From positions 1 through 64,000 of the forward strand of contig JAMPCJ010000001.1 in assembly GCA_023666275.1 (NCBI GenBank): 64,000 nt of DNA, in the 5' to 3' direction. Below, piece after piece: positions 17,161-24,579 of the stretch. The translations under genes were made by a program, and so were the position numbers. This stretch comes from Treponema brennaborense. Its GTDB lineage: Bacteria > Spirochaetota > Spirochaetia > Treponematales > Treponemataceae. Position 1 is the stretch's first letter; the number at the start of each line of letters is the position of its first letter. Below the pieces are notes generated by a model. That model was not told where the DNA came from. It was given only the letters and a program-made list of their open reading frames with translations, and searched no databases.

Positions 17161-17215
17161 TGGAAAAATATATAAAAAAAAGGAAAAATTGCCAACAATC
17201 AAATGCAACATTTTA

Positions 17216-17245
17216 CTTGAAAATCTTTGTTTTTCTGTTTAATAT
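17216..17245 (+). promoter_or_regulatory. Promoter of the GH3-type gene
   Basis: TTGAAA (17216-17221) and TAATAT (17240-17245) are 18 bases apart, 35 bases before the ATG. The surrounding AT-rich spacer must also carry the promoter for the divergent LolA/MMPL pair. Confidence 0.6.
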
Positions 17246-17280
17246 AGGAGAATATTTTTTTTACGGGGATTCATTCAAAA

Positions 17281-18975
17281 ATGGAAAAGACAAAAAACTT
17301 ATGGTTAATCAACTTTGCGCTTGGTTTTGCGGGAAAATCGGTTTTGAAAAACGTGAACAAAGCGGCGAAAAACTGCAAAAAAGCTTCCGCCGAAACACTC
17401 AGAAATATTCTTGAGTACGCAAAAGAAAGCGAATGGGGAAAAGCCCGCAATTTTCAGGAAATTTTGAAAGCCGAAAGCGACGACGAACTTTTTGCGCTTT
17501 ACAAAAAAAATCAAAGCGTTTCCGATTACGAAACAATCCGTCCGTTTGTCGAGCGGCACAAAAACGGCGAAGAAAATGTTTTATTTCCGGGAAAGCCGAA
17601 AATGTACGCAACGACATCGGGCACCACAGGGCTTGCAAAATGGATTCCGATTACAAACGAATATTATGACAACGTTTACAACAAAATGACCAAACTGTGG
17701 CTTTACACATTCATGATGTACAAAAAACAGTGCTTTTCGGGAAAAACGCTTTCCATTGTAGGAAAAGCAATCGAAGGCTACGCTCCGGACGGAACCGTTT
17801 ACGGCTCGGTAAGCGGCGTTACAAGGCGCGACATTCCGTCGTTCATCCGCCCGATTCATTCCGCGCCGGACGCAGTCTTTGCGATTTCCGACTATACGGC
17901 GCGCTATTACACGCTCATGCGCATAGGAATCGAGCAGAACGTTACAGTCATTGTAACGGCAAATCCTTCCACAATCATCGAAATGCAGAACAATGTGAAC
18001 GAATTTTTCGACGACTACGTAAAAGACATCGAAAACGGAACGCTGAACAAAAATCTGAAAATCGAAAGCGAAATCAGAACGGAAATCGAAAAAACCTTGA
18101 AGCCGAATCCCGCACGCGCAAAAGAACTTCGCGCACTGAAAGAAAAACATTCCGTGATTCTGCCCAAACATTATTGGCCGAACTTTCAAATACTTACGAC
18201 ATGGAAATGCGGAAACACAAAAGTCTACATGGAAAAGTTTGCAAAAAGTTTTCCGGAAGACATGCTTTATCAAGAGTTTTCGTATTTTGCTTCGGAATGC
18301 AGAGCGGGACTGGTTCTGAACGGCAAAGACGACACGGTTTTGTTTCCGCACATGCATTATTTCGAATTCGTAAAACGCGAAGACATCGACAACGAAAATC
18401 CCCGCTTTTTGGAACTTCACGAACTGGAAGAAGGAAAAGAATATTCCGTTTACGTTACAACCTGGTCGGGGTTTTACCGCTATCCGATGAACGACTTGGT
18501 AAAAGTTACCGGACGCTACGGCACAATTCCAACCATTCAATTTATTCAAAAAATCAACGGCATTGTTTCAATGACGGGCGAAAAACTTTCGGAATCGCAG
18601 TTCATCGAAGCAGTTCACATGGCGGAAGAAGAAACAAAAAACGCCGTGCAGTTTTTTGTGGGTTTTGCCGATGTTCAGGAATCCGTTTATCACTTCTATT
18701 ACGAATTCAAGGACGCGCAAATTTCTTCCGAAGACGCCGCGCGCTTTAATAAATGCGTGGACGCGAACTTAAAAAAACTCAACATCGAATACGAAGCAAA
18801 ACGCGACAGCTTCAGAGTAAAAGAACCGATTGCGCACAAGCTGCAAAAATTCAGTTTTGAAACATTCAAAGAAAACTGCATAAAAAACGGCGCACGCGAC
18901 GGACAGTTCAAGCTCATGCTTTTGATGCAGGACGAAACGCGGCACGAAATGTTCAAAAATCTCGTGATTGAATAA
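17281..18975 (+). CDS. GH3-family acyl-adenylate / amido synthetase
   Basis: The 564-residue product belongs to the GH3 (plant auxin-responsive) family of the adenylating superfamily. These enzymes activate a carboxylic acid with ATP and conjugate it, in plants to amino acids. The ATP-binding loop 'TSGTTGLAKWIPIT' lies at residues 112-125. Further family blocks are 'TANPSTI', 'YFASECRAG', 'YSVYVTTWSGFYRYPMNDLVKV' and 'MTGEKLSESQF', the last at the hinge before the C-terminal lid. The acid and the acceptor are unknown in bacteria. Its position beside a LolA/MMPL pair, a HAD hydrolase and an acyltransferase suggests lipid or lipid-linked metabolite assembly. Codon use is AT-rich like its neighbours. 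Confidence 0.85.
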   Translation: MEKTKNLWLINFALGFAGKSVLKNVNKAAKNCKKASAETLRNILEYAKESEWGKARNFQEILKAESDDELFALYKKNQSVSDYETIRPFVERHKNGEENVLFPGKPKMYATTSGTTGLAKWIPITNEYYDNVYNKMTKLWLYTFMMYKKQCFSGKTLSIVGKAIEGYAPDGTVYGSVSGVTRRDIPSFIRPIHSAPDAVFAISDYTARYYTLMRIGIEQNVTVIVTANPSTIIEMQNNVNEFFDDYVKDIENGTLNKNLKIESEIRTEIEKTLKPNPARAKELRALKEKHSVILPKHYWPNFQILTTWKCGNTKVYMEKFAKSFPEDMLYQEFSYFASECRAGLVLNGKDDTVLFPHMHYFEFVKREDIDNENPRFLELHELEEGKEYSVYVTTWSGFYRYPMNDLVKVTGRYGTIPTIQFIQKINGIVSMTGEKLSESQFIEAVHMAEEETKNAVQFFVGFADVQESVYHFYYEFKDAQISSEDAARFNKCVDANLKKLNIEYEAKRDSFRVKEPIAHKLQKFSFETFKENCIKNGARDGQFKLMLLMQDETRHEMFKNLVIE

Positions 18976-19033
18976 CTGTTTTTCGGGACGGAGCTTTCCG
19001 TCCCGCTTTTATTTTCGGGAATCGGGCTTTGAA

Positions 19034-19708
19034 ATGAATTTCGGCAACGTAAAAGCTGTTATTTTTGATTTCGACGGAACTCTGTACGATTACAAAGACG
19101 CCGCAAAAAATCTTTTAAAACAATTGGATTTGCGGGGAATTCTTTACGCAGGAAAAGAACGCGCACTGCGGAAACGCTACAAAGGAAAATATTTTGCAGG
19201 CGCCGAACAATTCTACCGTGAATTTTTTGCGGACCTGGCAAAAGCGTGCCGTTCGGCTTCCGGCAAAATCGAAAATTGGTACAATCAAAAATACATGAAA
19301 GCGATGACCGATTCTCTGAAAAAAAACTATTCGTGCAGACAAGGCGCAAAAGAAGTTTTTTCGCACTTGAGAAAACGCGGCATCAAAACGGCGGTTTTTT
19401 CGGACTACGCGCAAATAAGCGAACGAATGAACGCCGTCGGATTCGAAGAAAACACCGCCGATTTTTTGTTTTCCGCGGAAACGTTAGGCGGCTTAAAACC
19501 GGCAGTGCAGCCTTTTTTGAAAATCGCGGAAGTGCTGCGGACCGAGCCTCCGAATATCTTGGTTGTCGGCGACCGAAGCGATACCGACGGCAAAGGCGCG
19601 CTTTCCGCGGGAATGCAGTTTGTACAAATCAAAACACATAAAACCGGAAAAAACGAAAACGCAATCGAATGGAACGAATTCGTAAAACTCGTTTTCGAAT
19701 TCCGCTGA
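19034..19708 (+). CDS. HAD-family hydrolase
   Basis: The 224-residue product carries the HAD motifs: I 'VIFDFDGTLYD' (Asp12 and Asp14), II 'AVFSDYAQ' with Ser, III Lys in 'LGGLKPAVQPF' and IV 'LVVGDRSDTDGKGA'. An alpha-helical cap lies between residues 18 and 100. It is a small-molecule phosphatase of unknown substrate. It follows the GH3-type gene by 58 bases on the same strand and probably shares its transcript, which would fit removal of a phosphate from an intermediate of the same pathway (inference). ATG 19034 begins motif I directly; the open frame upstream overlaps the GH3 stop. Confidence 0.85.
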   Translation: MNFGNVKAVIFDFDGTLYDYKDAAKNLLKQLDLRGILYAGKERALRKRYKGKYFAGAEQFYREFFADLAKACRSASGKIENWYNQKYMKAMTDSLKKNYSCRQGAKEVFSHLRKRGIKTAVFSDYAQISERMNAVGFEENTADFLFSAETLGGLKPAVQPFLKIAEVLRTEPPNILVVGDRSDTDGKGALSAGMQFVQIKTHKTGKNENAIEWNEFVKLVFEFR

Positions 19709-19717
19709 AACCGAAAA

Positions 19718-20554
19718 TCAGTCGCCCTCCGCGTTCCAGCAATTCCGTTCAATGCCGGCAAGCGCGCAAATAGTTTGATGAGTTTTTATTCTGAGTTTTT
19801 TGCAGAACTCGTTTTTGGAAATATGTTCCGTGTTGTTTGTCGGAATTACTTCGCCGATTTTTATCGTAATGAACGGATGCTTTATGCCGAAAAGCTTCCG
19901 CAAGCCGCAGGGTTCCCTGTAAAAAATCGCAAGCGGCACAATCGGATAGCCGTATTTGTACGCCATTTTGAATGCGCCGAGTTTAAACGGACGGATCGGC
20001 TCGTAATAACTCCAGCACGCAACTTCCGGAAAGAAATGAATCCACTTTTTTTCGGAAGCGATTTCATCAAAGGCTTCGTTGAATTTATGCATTGCTTTTA
20101 TGGTATTCGGAATCGGGATTCCGCCTGCACCGCGGATAATCAGATGATCGCTTGTTTCCAAATTCGCGCTTTTCGCAGGAAAATAATGTCTTCCGTGTCC
20201 CGTTGCCATCAGGCAAAAACAATAATCCCAGCGATGAACGTGGTTGCAAATCGTCATCGCGCCGTTTTTCAGCAGTTTTTTGTTTTTCCGCAAATGCTCT
20301 TTTCCCTCGATTCTCAAATCGAAGCGAATCTTCGAAAGAAAGCGAACCAAAGTTTTTATGCCGAAAGTAATTCCGACGTGCAAAGCGCGCGCTTTAAAAG
20401 ATGTGTCCAAAAAAGGATAATTCTCGTCGATCGAAACAGTCCGCACCTTTTTTGGATGCCGAACCGATTCATCCGGAAATTCGGGGATTTCGTAATCGAC
20501 TTTCGGAATAAAAGTTCCGTCTTTTACCTTGTGTTCCTGTATAATATCGTTCAT
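19718..20554 (-). CDS. PlsC-like 1-acyl-glycerol-phosphate acyltransferase family protein
   Basis: The 278-residue protein has the PlsC/LPLAT acyltransferase motifs. The catalytic HX4D is 'NHVHRWD' near residue 118. 'GGIPIPNT' gives the phosphate-site block and 'HFFPEVACWSY' corresponds to the FPEG block. The last motif departs from the usual FPEGTRS, as in other spirochaete paralogues. A basic amphipathic segment ahead of the HX4D probably docks on the inner membrane. It converges on the HAD gene with only nine bases between stops. It may acylate glycerophosphate lipids or the product of the neighbouring cluster. ATG 20554 was preferred over the long hydrophobic extension upstream. Confidence 0.8.
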   Translation of the reverse strand: MNDIIQEHKVKDGTFIPKVDYEIPEFPDESVRHPKKVRTVSIDENYPFLDTSFKARALHVGITFGIKTLVRFLSKIRFDLRIEGKEHLRKNKKLLKNGAMTICNHVHRWDYCFCLMATGHGRHYFPAKSANLETSDHLIIRGAGGIPIPNTIKAMHKFNEAFDEIASEKKWIHFFPEVACWSYYEPIRPFKLGAFKMAYKYGYPIVPLAIFYREPCGLRKLFGIKHPFITIKIGEVIPTNNTEHISKNEFCKKLRIKTHQTICALAGIERNCWNAEGD

Positions 20555-20694
20555 GTTTTTCCGCAGGCAGTACGCAAAATATTTTATACTATAGCACAAA
20601 TTTCGAAAAAAACAAAGAACACAGCACAAAATTAAAAAGCTATCGACATATAAGAAAAATTGATTTTTATATGGATTTTCCAATCTATATAAAT

Positions 20695-20718
20695 TATACT
20701 GTAATACAGATGTATTAC
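20695..20718 (+). promoter_or_regulatory. -10 box and palindromic operator of the antitoxin–kinase operon
   Basis: TATACT (20695-20700) is followed at once by GTAATAC-AGAT-GTATTAC (20701-20718), a perfect seven-base inverted repeat that covers the expected transcription start. This is the classic place for antitoxin autorepression. A -35 is not clear. Confidence 0.6.
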
Positions 20719-20739
20719 ACAAAAAAAGGAGATTACATT

Positions 20740-21009
20740 ATGGCAAGTTCTCTTGTTCAGGTAAGAGTAGACGAAAGCATACGAGATGAAGCAAGCGAAA
20801 TATTTCATAATCTTGGAATGGATATGTCATCGGCTGTCCGTCTTTTCTTGAATCGTGTAATATTGGCGCAGGGATTACCTTTTCCCATGCGACTGCAAAC
20901 CGAAGATCATGCAGAAGAAATGTATGAAATCCCTGCAGCACAACCAGCACCAACATTTAATCCCTCTGAATATCTTCAGTCATTGATAGGAAAAGAAAGT
21001 GAACTATAG
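20740..21009 (+). CDS. RelB/DinJ-like ribbon-helix-helix antitoxin
   Basis: The 89-residue product begins 'MASSLVQVRVDESIRDEASEIFHNLGMDMSSAVRLFLNRVIL', an almost textbook RelB/DinJ ribbon-helix-helix: one beta strand and two helices, with dimer DNA binding. The C-terminal 35 residues are acidic and proline-rich and would be the disordered toxin-binding tail. AAAAGGAG lies eight bases before the ATG. The stop overlaps the GTG of the next gene by 11 bases, so translation is coupled. RelB/DinJ antitoxins normally pair with RelE/YafQ RNases; here the partner is a kinase-like protein. Confidence 0.82.
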   Translation: MASSLVQVRVDESIRDEASEIFHNLGMDMSSAVRLFLNRVILAQGLPFPMRLQTEDHAEEMYEIPAAQPAPTFNPSEYLQSLIGKESEL

Positions 21010-22420
21010 TTTATTCCATAAAAACATTGAAGTCTTGAAAGCCGATTACAATCCTGAAGAAAACAAGTTCATCAATGTGATTGAAATTCTTAACGAAAGT
21101 CATATTCCTGTCGGGATAAAAAACATACCAAATTATTCTCTTGAACAAGGATTGAACTTCTGGTGGCAATCAAGGTTAATTTCAAAAAAAAGACGGAAGT
21201 TTTCAAATCCAGAAATCAACTTACAGGAAATATTTAAGGACAGCTATGGCTTTAATTTAAGTGACCATTACTGGGTAAAGGATTCCGATTCCGATATGAC
21301 ATGGGAAAAAGGAAACTTTCTTCTCAATGATTTCAATGAAGATATTGGAATATACCTTGTAAATAATGATGATAACGGCATAAAAAATATGAGCAGTAAA
21401 TCTCCAGATTTATTCTCAAATGGAGAGCAGGATAAACGCTGGGTCATAGAAAAAAATGAGCGTATGCTGATTAAATACGGAAAACCACCTTATTTTGAAC
21501 AGCCTTTCAATGAAATGCTTGCAAGCGAACTTTGTCGAAGACTGGGAATCCCCCATGTATCCTATTCCTTCCTGGTAAAAGGAAAAACAGAAGACATCAA
21601 AATTTACTCGTCATGTCCATGCTTTATTGATGAAAATACTGAATTTGTGCCGGCAGGATTTGTTCAATATGCAGTAAAAAAAGAAAAGCAGGAGTCTGAC
21701 TATGACCATTTAATTCGCTGCTGTGAACATCTTGGAATGAAAGATATAGAAAGAATAAAAGAAAGCATGGTACAAATGGTTGTTCTTGATTATATATGTG
21801 CAAACGTAGACAGACACTATGGTAATTTTGGATTTATAAGAAATGTAAATAGTCTTGAATGGCTTGGAGCAGCCCCAAATTTTGATACAGGAAATGCCAT
21901 GTTCTTTGAATACCCGACTTCTGATTTAAGGAGAAGTTCCGGCATCATGGATAATGTTCCCTCAAAGAATTTCACTTCATCACAAAAGAAACAGCTTACA
22001 AGGTTTGCAACAGAAGCAGCTTTATTAAACATTGATTACTCAAAACTGAATGGTATTGAAATCTATTATGAAAACATTCTTTCAAAAAATCCAAAAGTTG
22101 ATACTGAAAGAGTTAAATTACTTGGAAGACTTCTTACTGAAAGAATTGAAAACTGCAAAAAAATTGTCTTTTCTAAAAACAGCATTACACAAAACTTTTT
22201 AGAAGAACTGAAAAATAATACAGAGGATAAACCTTTTATAAAAAAAGTATCGGACTTGTATAATAAGTTTTCAAAAGAAGATTCGAAAAAGAAAGCTATT
22301 CTTGATGCTTATTTCTTGAGTTTAAAAACACAGGATGAAAAAGATTTTGAATCAACTCTTAAAGCTGCCGTTCAGAAAAAGCAGGAAACTCAATCTTATG
22401 CCCCGAATCGAGATATGTAA
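20999..22420 (+). CDS. HipA-like serine/threonine kinase toxin
   Basis: The 473-residue product has the HipA_C/CtkA kinase core. A likely ATP-binding Lys is in 'MLIKYGK' (Lys159). The catalytic loop 'DYICANVDRHYGNFGFIRN' holds Asp271 and Asn276, and 'APNFDTGNAMF' holds the metal-binding Asp296. HipA kinases phosphorylate glutamyl-tRNA synthetase or other targets and cause growth arrest. The first 140 residues do not look like the usual HipA N-subdomain, and the C-terminal 110 residues are a charged helical extension. The start is GTG 20999, inside the antitoxin gene. The pair is visibly AT-richer than the flanking genes, which suggests horizontal acquisition. Confidence 0.75.
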   Translation: MNYSLFHKNIEVLKADYNPEENKFINVIEILNESHIPVGIKNIPNYSLEQGLNFWWQSRLISKKRRKFSNPEINLQEIFKDSYGFNLSDHYWVKDSDSDMTWEKGNFLLNDFNEDIGIYLVNNDDNGIKNMSSKSPDLFSNGEQDKRWVIEKNERMLIKYGKPPYFEQPFNEMLASELCRRLGIPHVSYSFLVKGKTEDIKIYSSCPCFIDENTEFVPAGFVQYAVKKEKQESDYDHLIRCCEHLGMKDIERIKESMVQMVVLDYICANVDRHYGNFGFIRNVNSLEWLGAAPNFDTGNAMFFEYPTSDLRRSSGIMDNVPSKNFTSSQKKQLTRFATEAALLNIDYSKLNGIEIYYENILSKNPKVDTERVKLLGRLLTERIENCKKIVFSKNSITQNFLEELKNNTEDKPFIKKVSDLYNKFSKEDSKKKAILDAYFLSLKTQDEKDFESTLKAAVQKKQETQSYAPNRDM

Positions 22421-22510
22421 AGGGATTTCAATCTTGGGTATAAACAATTCGGAATATATTTGTCTTAGATGCGATTCATTATTTGTTCGCATTTAAGCGC
22501 CGAAACGGAA

Positions 22511-23641
22511 TTATCCTCTGCCGCCGTTAAACACCGCAAACACAGGCGGACAGATTTTTTTGAGGACGGCTCCCAGCGCCGTGCCGATCAGAACAGTGAG
22601 CGCCGAAACAAACAAATATTCGGCAAGGCAGAAGAACGCGTTTTTCATCGGAAACAGCATAAGCCATACTTTCTGCACAACACCAAGCACAACGGGTATA
22701 TGAACGGCATACAAAAAGAACGAGTATTTCGAAAGACGGGAAGCAAACGCAAACCATCGATTATTGCCGGCAATTGCTTGGGAACATTTCAAGGCGAGAA
22801 CGCACGATGCTATGGTGAGTGAACAATCGAAAAACCGCGATGCGCCCGCATCCGCGCCGAATACATCCGCATGACAAAAAACAAACGACAGCACGAAAGC
22901 AAACAGCGCTTCGCTCCATTTGACTTTGTCGATGCTGCCGAATAAGTCTATGTCGTATTCCGCCCAGAAAATGCCTGCCGTAAAGAAAAACAGCGCGGTC
23001 GGCGCATGATCGTCGGCGGGAATGTTTCCGCAGACATAAAAAAGCGATGCAAGAAAAACAACCGCCGTGGGGAACCGTTTTGCCGCACGCACAAGAAGCG
23101 GCGAGAAAAGCATCAGAATCATTAAATCGCGCACAAACCAGAATTGTATGGCAAAAAGCGGCATTCCTTGCTTGTCGGCAGCGGAACCCAAGCGGAATCC
23201 GACGGCGAATTCAGCCCAGTCAGCCGCCGTCTGAGAAAAAATCGTTTTTTCGGGAGTTGCCAGCAGCGACGGTAAAAAGCGTGCGGCGAGCAGTTTCAGG
23301 GGACCGTAATACAGTACGCCAACGGCAAACCAGGCGGCATACGGCAGAAGAAGCGAACGCGATTTTTTCGCAAGCATGACGGAAAACGAATCGCCTTTTT
23401 TTTCAAAAAGATATGCCGCAAACAAAAAGAACAGCGGCACCGCACAAACCGCGATTCCGCTGCTCAAAAGTCGCTGCACCCACACTCCGAATTCACTCTG
23501 CACAAACAGCATGGGCGCCGCACCTTTCTGCACCGACTCGGCGATGCTTTCCGCCGTAAAATTATTGTGAATGCACACCACAAGAACAGCGAGCGGAAAT
23601 CTCAGCGACGTTATTCTTTTTGACGTTTCTTCCGTAATCAT
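22511..23641 (-). CDS. Acyltransferase-3 family membrane protein
   Basis: The 376-residue polytopic protein has about ten hydrophobic segments. The N-terminal 'RITSLRFPLAVLVVCIHNNF' contains the conserved His of acyltransferase-3 (OafA/NodX-type) enzymes, and a second basic segment follows in 'SRSLLLPYAAWFAVGVLYY'. The family transfers acetyl or other acyl groups to extracytoplasmic sugars or lipids. The recipient is unknown. The start faces the XRE regulator gene across a 120-base spacer with three operator palindromes, so that regulator probably represses it. Confidence 0.75.
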   Translation of the reverse strand: MITEETSKRITSLRFPLAVLVVCIHNNFTAESIAESVQKGAAPMLFVQSEFGVWVQRLLSSGIAVCAVPLFFLFAAYLFEKKGDSFSVMLAKKSRSLLLPYAAWFAVGVLYYGPLKLLAARFLPSLLATPEKTIFSQTAADWAEFAVGFRLGSAADKQGMPLFAIQFWFVRDLMILMLFSPLLVRAAKRFPTAVVFLASLFYVCGNIPADDHAPTALFFFTAGIFWAEYDIDLFGSIDKVKWSEALFAFVLSFVFCHADVFGADAGASRFFDCSLTIASCVLALKCSQAIAGNNRWFAFASRLSKYSFFLYAVHIPVVLGVVQKVWLMLFPMKNAFFCLAEYLFVSALTVLIGTALGAVLKKICPPVFAVFNGGRG

Positions 23642-23681
23642 ACTATCCCCTTATGACAAGATTTTGTTATCAAAACTGAAA

Positions 23682-23752
23682 AACACAATTGTGTTACAAG
23701 AAGAAATTAACACACTATTGTGTTTTTATCAATAACGAAACACGATTGTGTT
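23682..23752. promoter_or_regulatory. Three operator palindromes between divergent genes
   Basis: Site 1 is AACACAATTGTGTT (23682-23695, a perfect palindrome). Site 2 is AACACACTATTGTGTT (23709-23724, six-base arms with a four-base gap). Site 3 is AACACGATTGTGTT (23739-23752, one mismatch). They lie at 27- and 30-base steps between an acyltransferase gene and an XRE regulator gene, which is strong evidence for an autoregulated switch. Confidence 0.75.
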
Positions 23753-23763
23753 ACCGTTCGGAT

Positions 23764-24126
23764 ATGAGTTTTTGGGAAAATGTGGAGAAAATCCGCGAAT
23801 ACAAGGATATTCCGCGCAAGGAATTGGCGTATCGGGCAGATTTTTCGCTTAACAGCATTTCAACGGGAATTGCGCGGAACAGCGTGCCGTTAGCCGACGT
23901 TGCATGCCGAATTGCGCAGGTGCTCGGCGTAAGCGTGGAATTTTTGGTAACCGGAAAACCGACGAAAAAGCGGCAGTCCGCGGAAAAAATCGAAGCGGCG
24001 CTTGACAGCAGGCGCGAAAAAATCACACATCTTGCCGAAAAATACGCCGTCATGCTGGAAGAATTTTCCGCACTGAGCCCGTCTATGCAAAAAGCCGTCA
24101 GCGACGTAATTCACGCGGCACTCTGA
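23764..24126 (+). CDS. XRE-family transcriptional regulator
   Basis: The 120-residue protein has an N-terminal Cro/CI-type HTH (residues 4-64: 'NVEKIREYKDIPRKELAYRADFSLNSISTGIARN', then 'ADVACRIAQVLGVSVEFLVTG'). A Lys/Arg-rich linker and a C-terminal helical segment ('ITHLAEKYAVMLEEFSALSPSMQKAVSDVI') probably drive dimerisation. The gene begins 11 bases after the last of three palindromes, so autorepression together with control of the divergent acyltransferase is likely. ATG 23764 starts the domain. Confidence 0.8.
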   Translation: MSFWENVEKIREYKDIPRKELAYRADFSLNSISTGIARNSVPLADVACRIAQVLGVSVEFLVTGKPTKKRQSAEKIEAALDSRREKITHLAEKYAVMLEEFSALSPSMQKAVSDVIHAAL

Positions 24127-24214
24127 GTTTTACGCAGACACCGCAGACTCCCGCCGAAAAACAAGACGCATGCCGCAAAAAACGCGGTCTGCGCCCCGAA
24201 AATTTTCTGCCGCT

Positions 24215-24353
24215 CAGACTGACAAAATCATCTTGTACGTACAAAAAAATTATGTTTTTGTACCAAAAAGATCTTCTTGCACGACGCACAAGACGCTGCT
24301 GTACGCCGCACAAGATTATATTTTTGTACCAAAAAGATGATGCCGGCAGTCTG
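24215..24353. repeat. Nested inverted-repeat element with internal direct repeats
   Basis: The outer arms CAGACTG (24215-24221) and CAGTCTG (24347-24353) enclose second arms ATCATCTT (24227-24234) and AAGATGAT (24334-24341). Inside are the palindrome TTGTACGTACAA (24233-24244) and a 24-base direct repeat with one mismatch (24249-24272 and 24315-24338) containing TTTTTGTACCAAAAAGAT. No reading frame is evident. It could be a MITE-like element or a large structured transcript end after the XRE gene. Confidence 0.55.
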
Positions 24354-24378
24354 TACGGAAATTTCCGCGGATTTTTCG

Positions 24379-24579
24379 AAAAAAACGGACGTTTTTTTTA
24401 AGAACCTGTGCTACAATAAAAAACAGAAAATCATGAAAAAAGATTGAAAAATGCACTGAAAAACAAGGAAAATCGTGATTTTTCGTGCGTTTCGGAAGAA
24501 AAATCGGCAGGCGCAAAAATCAAACCGCGCGCGTGCCGTTTCGTGATTTAAACGTCCGTTTTTTTTTAAGGAGGAAACT
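24379..24579 (+). promoter_or_regulatory. Promoter and long 5' leader of the pectinesterase gene (copy 1 of a duplicated cassette)
   Basis: TACAAT (24412-24417) preceded by TGC is an extended -10. About 160 bases of untranslated leader follow up to a strong AAGGAGG and GTG 24580. A 16-base perfect inverted repeat, AAAAAAACGGACGTTT (24379-24394) with its complement at 24550-24565, brackets the region. An inner pairing, CGGCA with TGCCG, is also present. A close copy lies inverted at 49964-50165. Confidence 0.7.

Noticed and set aside
17581-18549. Minus-strand frame of 322 codons opposite the GH3-type gene
   Set aside because: Composition is atypical (Phe, Arg, Cys, His), with no motifs; the plus-strand gene has full family signatures.
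14214-20554. Complete aryl-polyene biosynthetic cluster
   Set aside because: No ketosynthase, acyl carrier protein, dehydratase or ammonia-lyase gene is present; only carrier and exporter types match.
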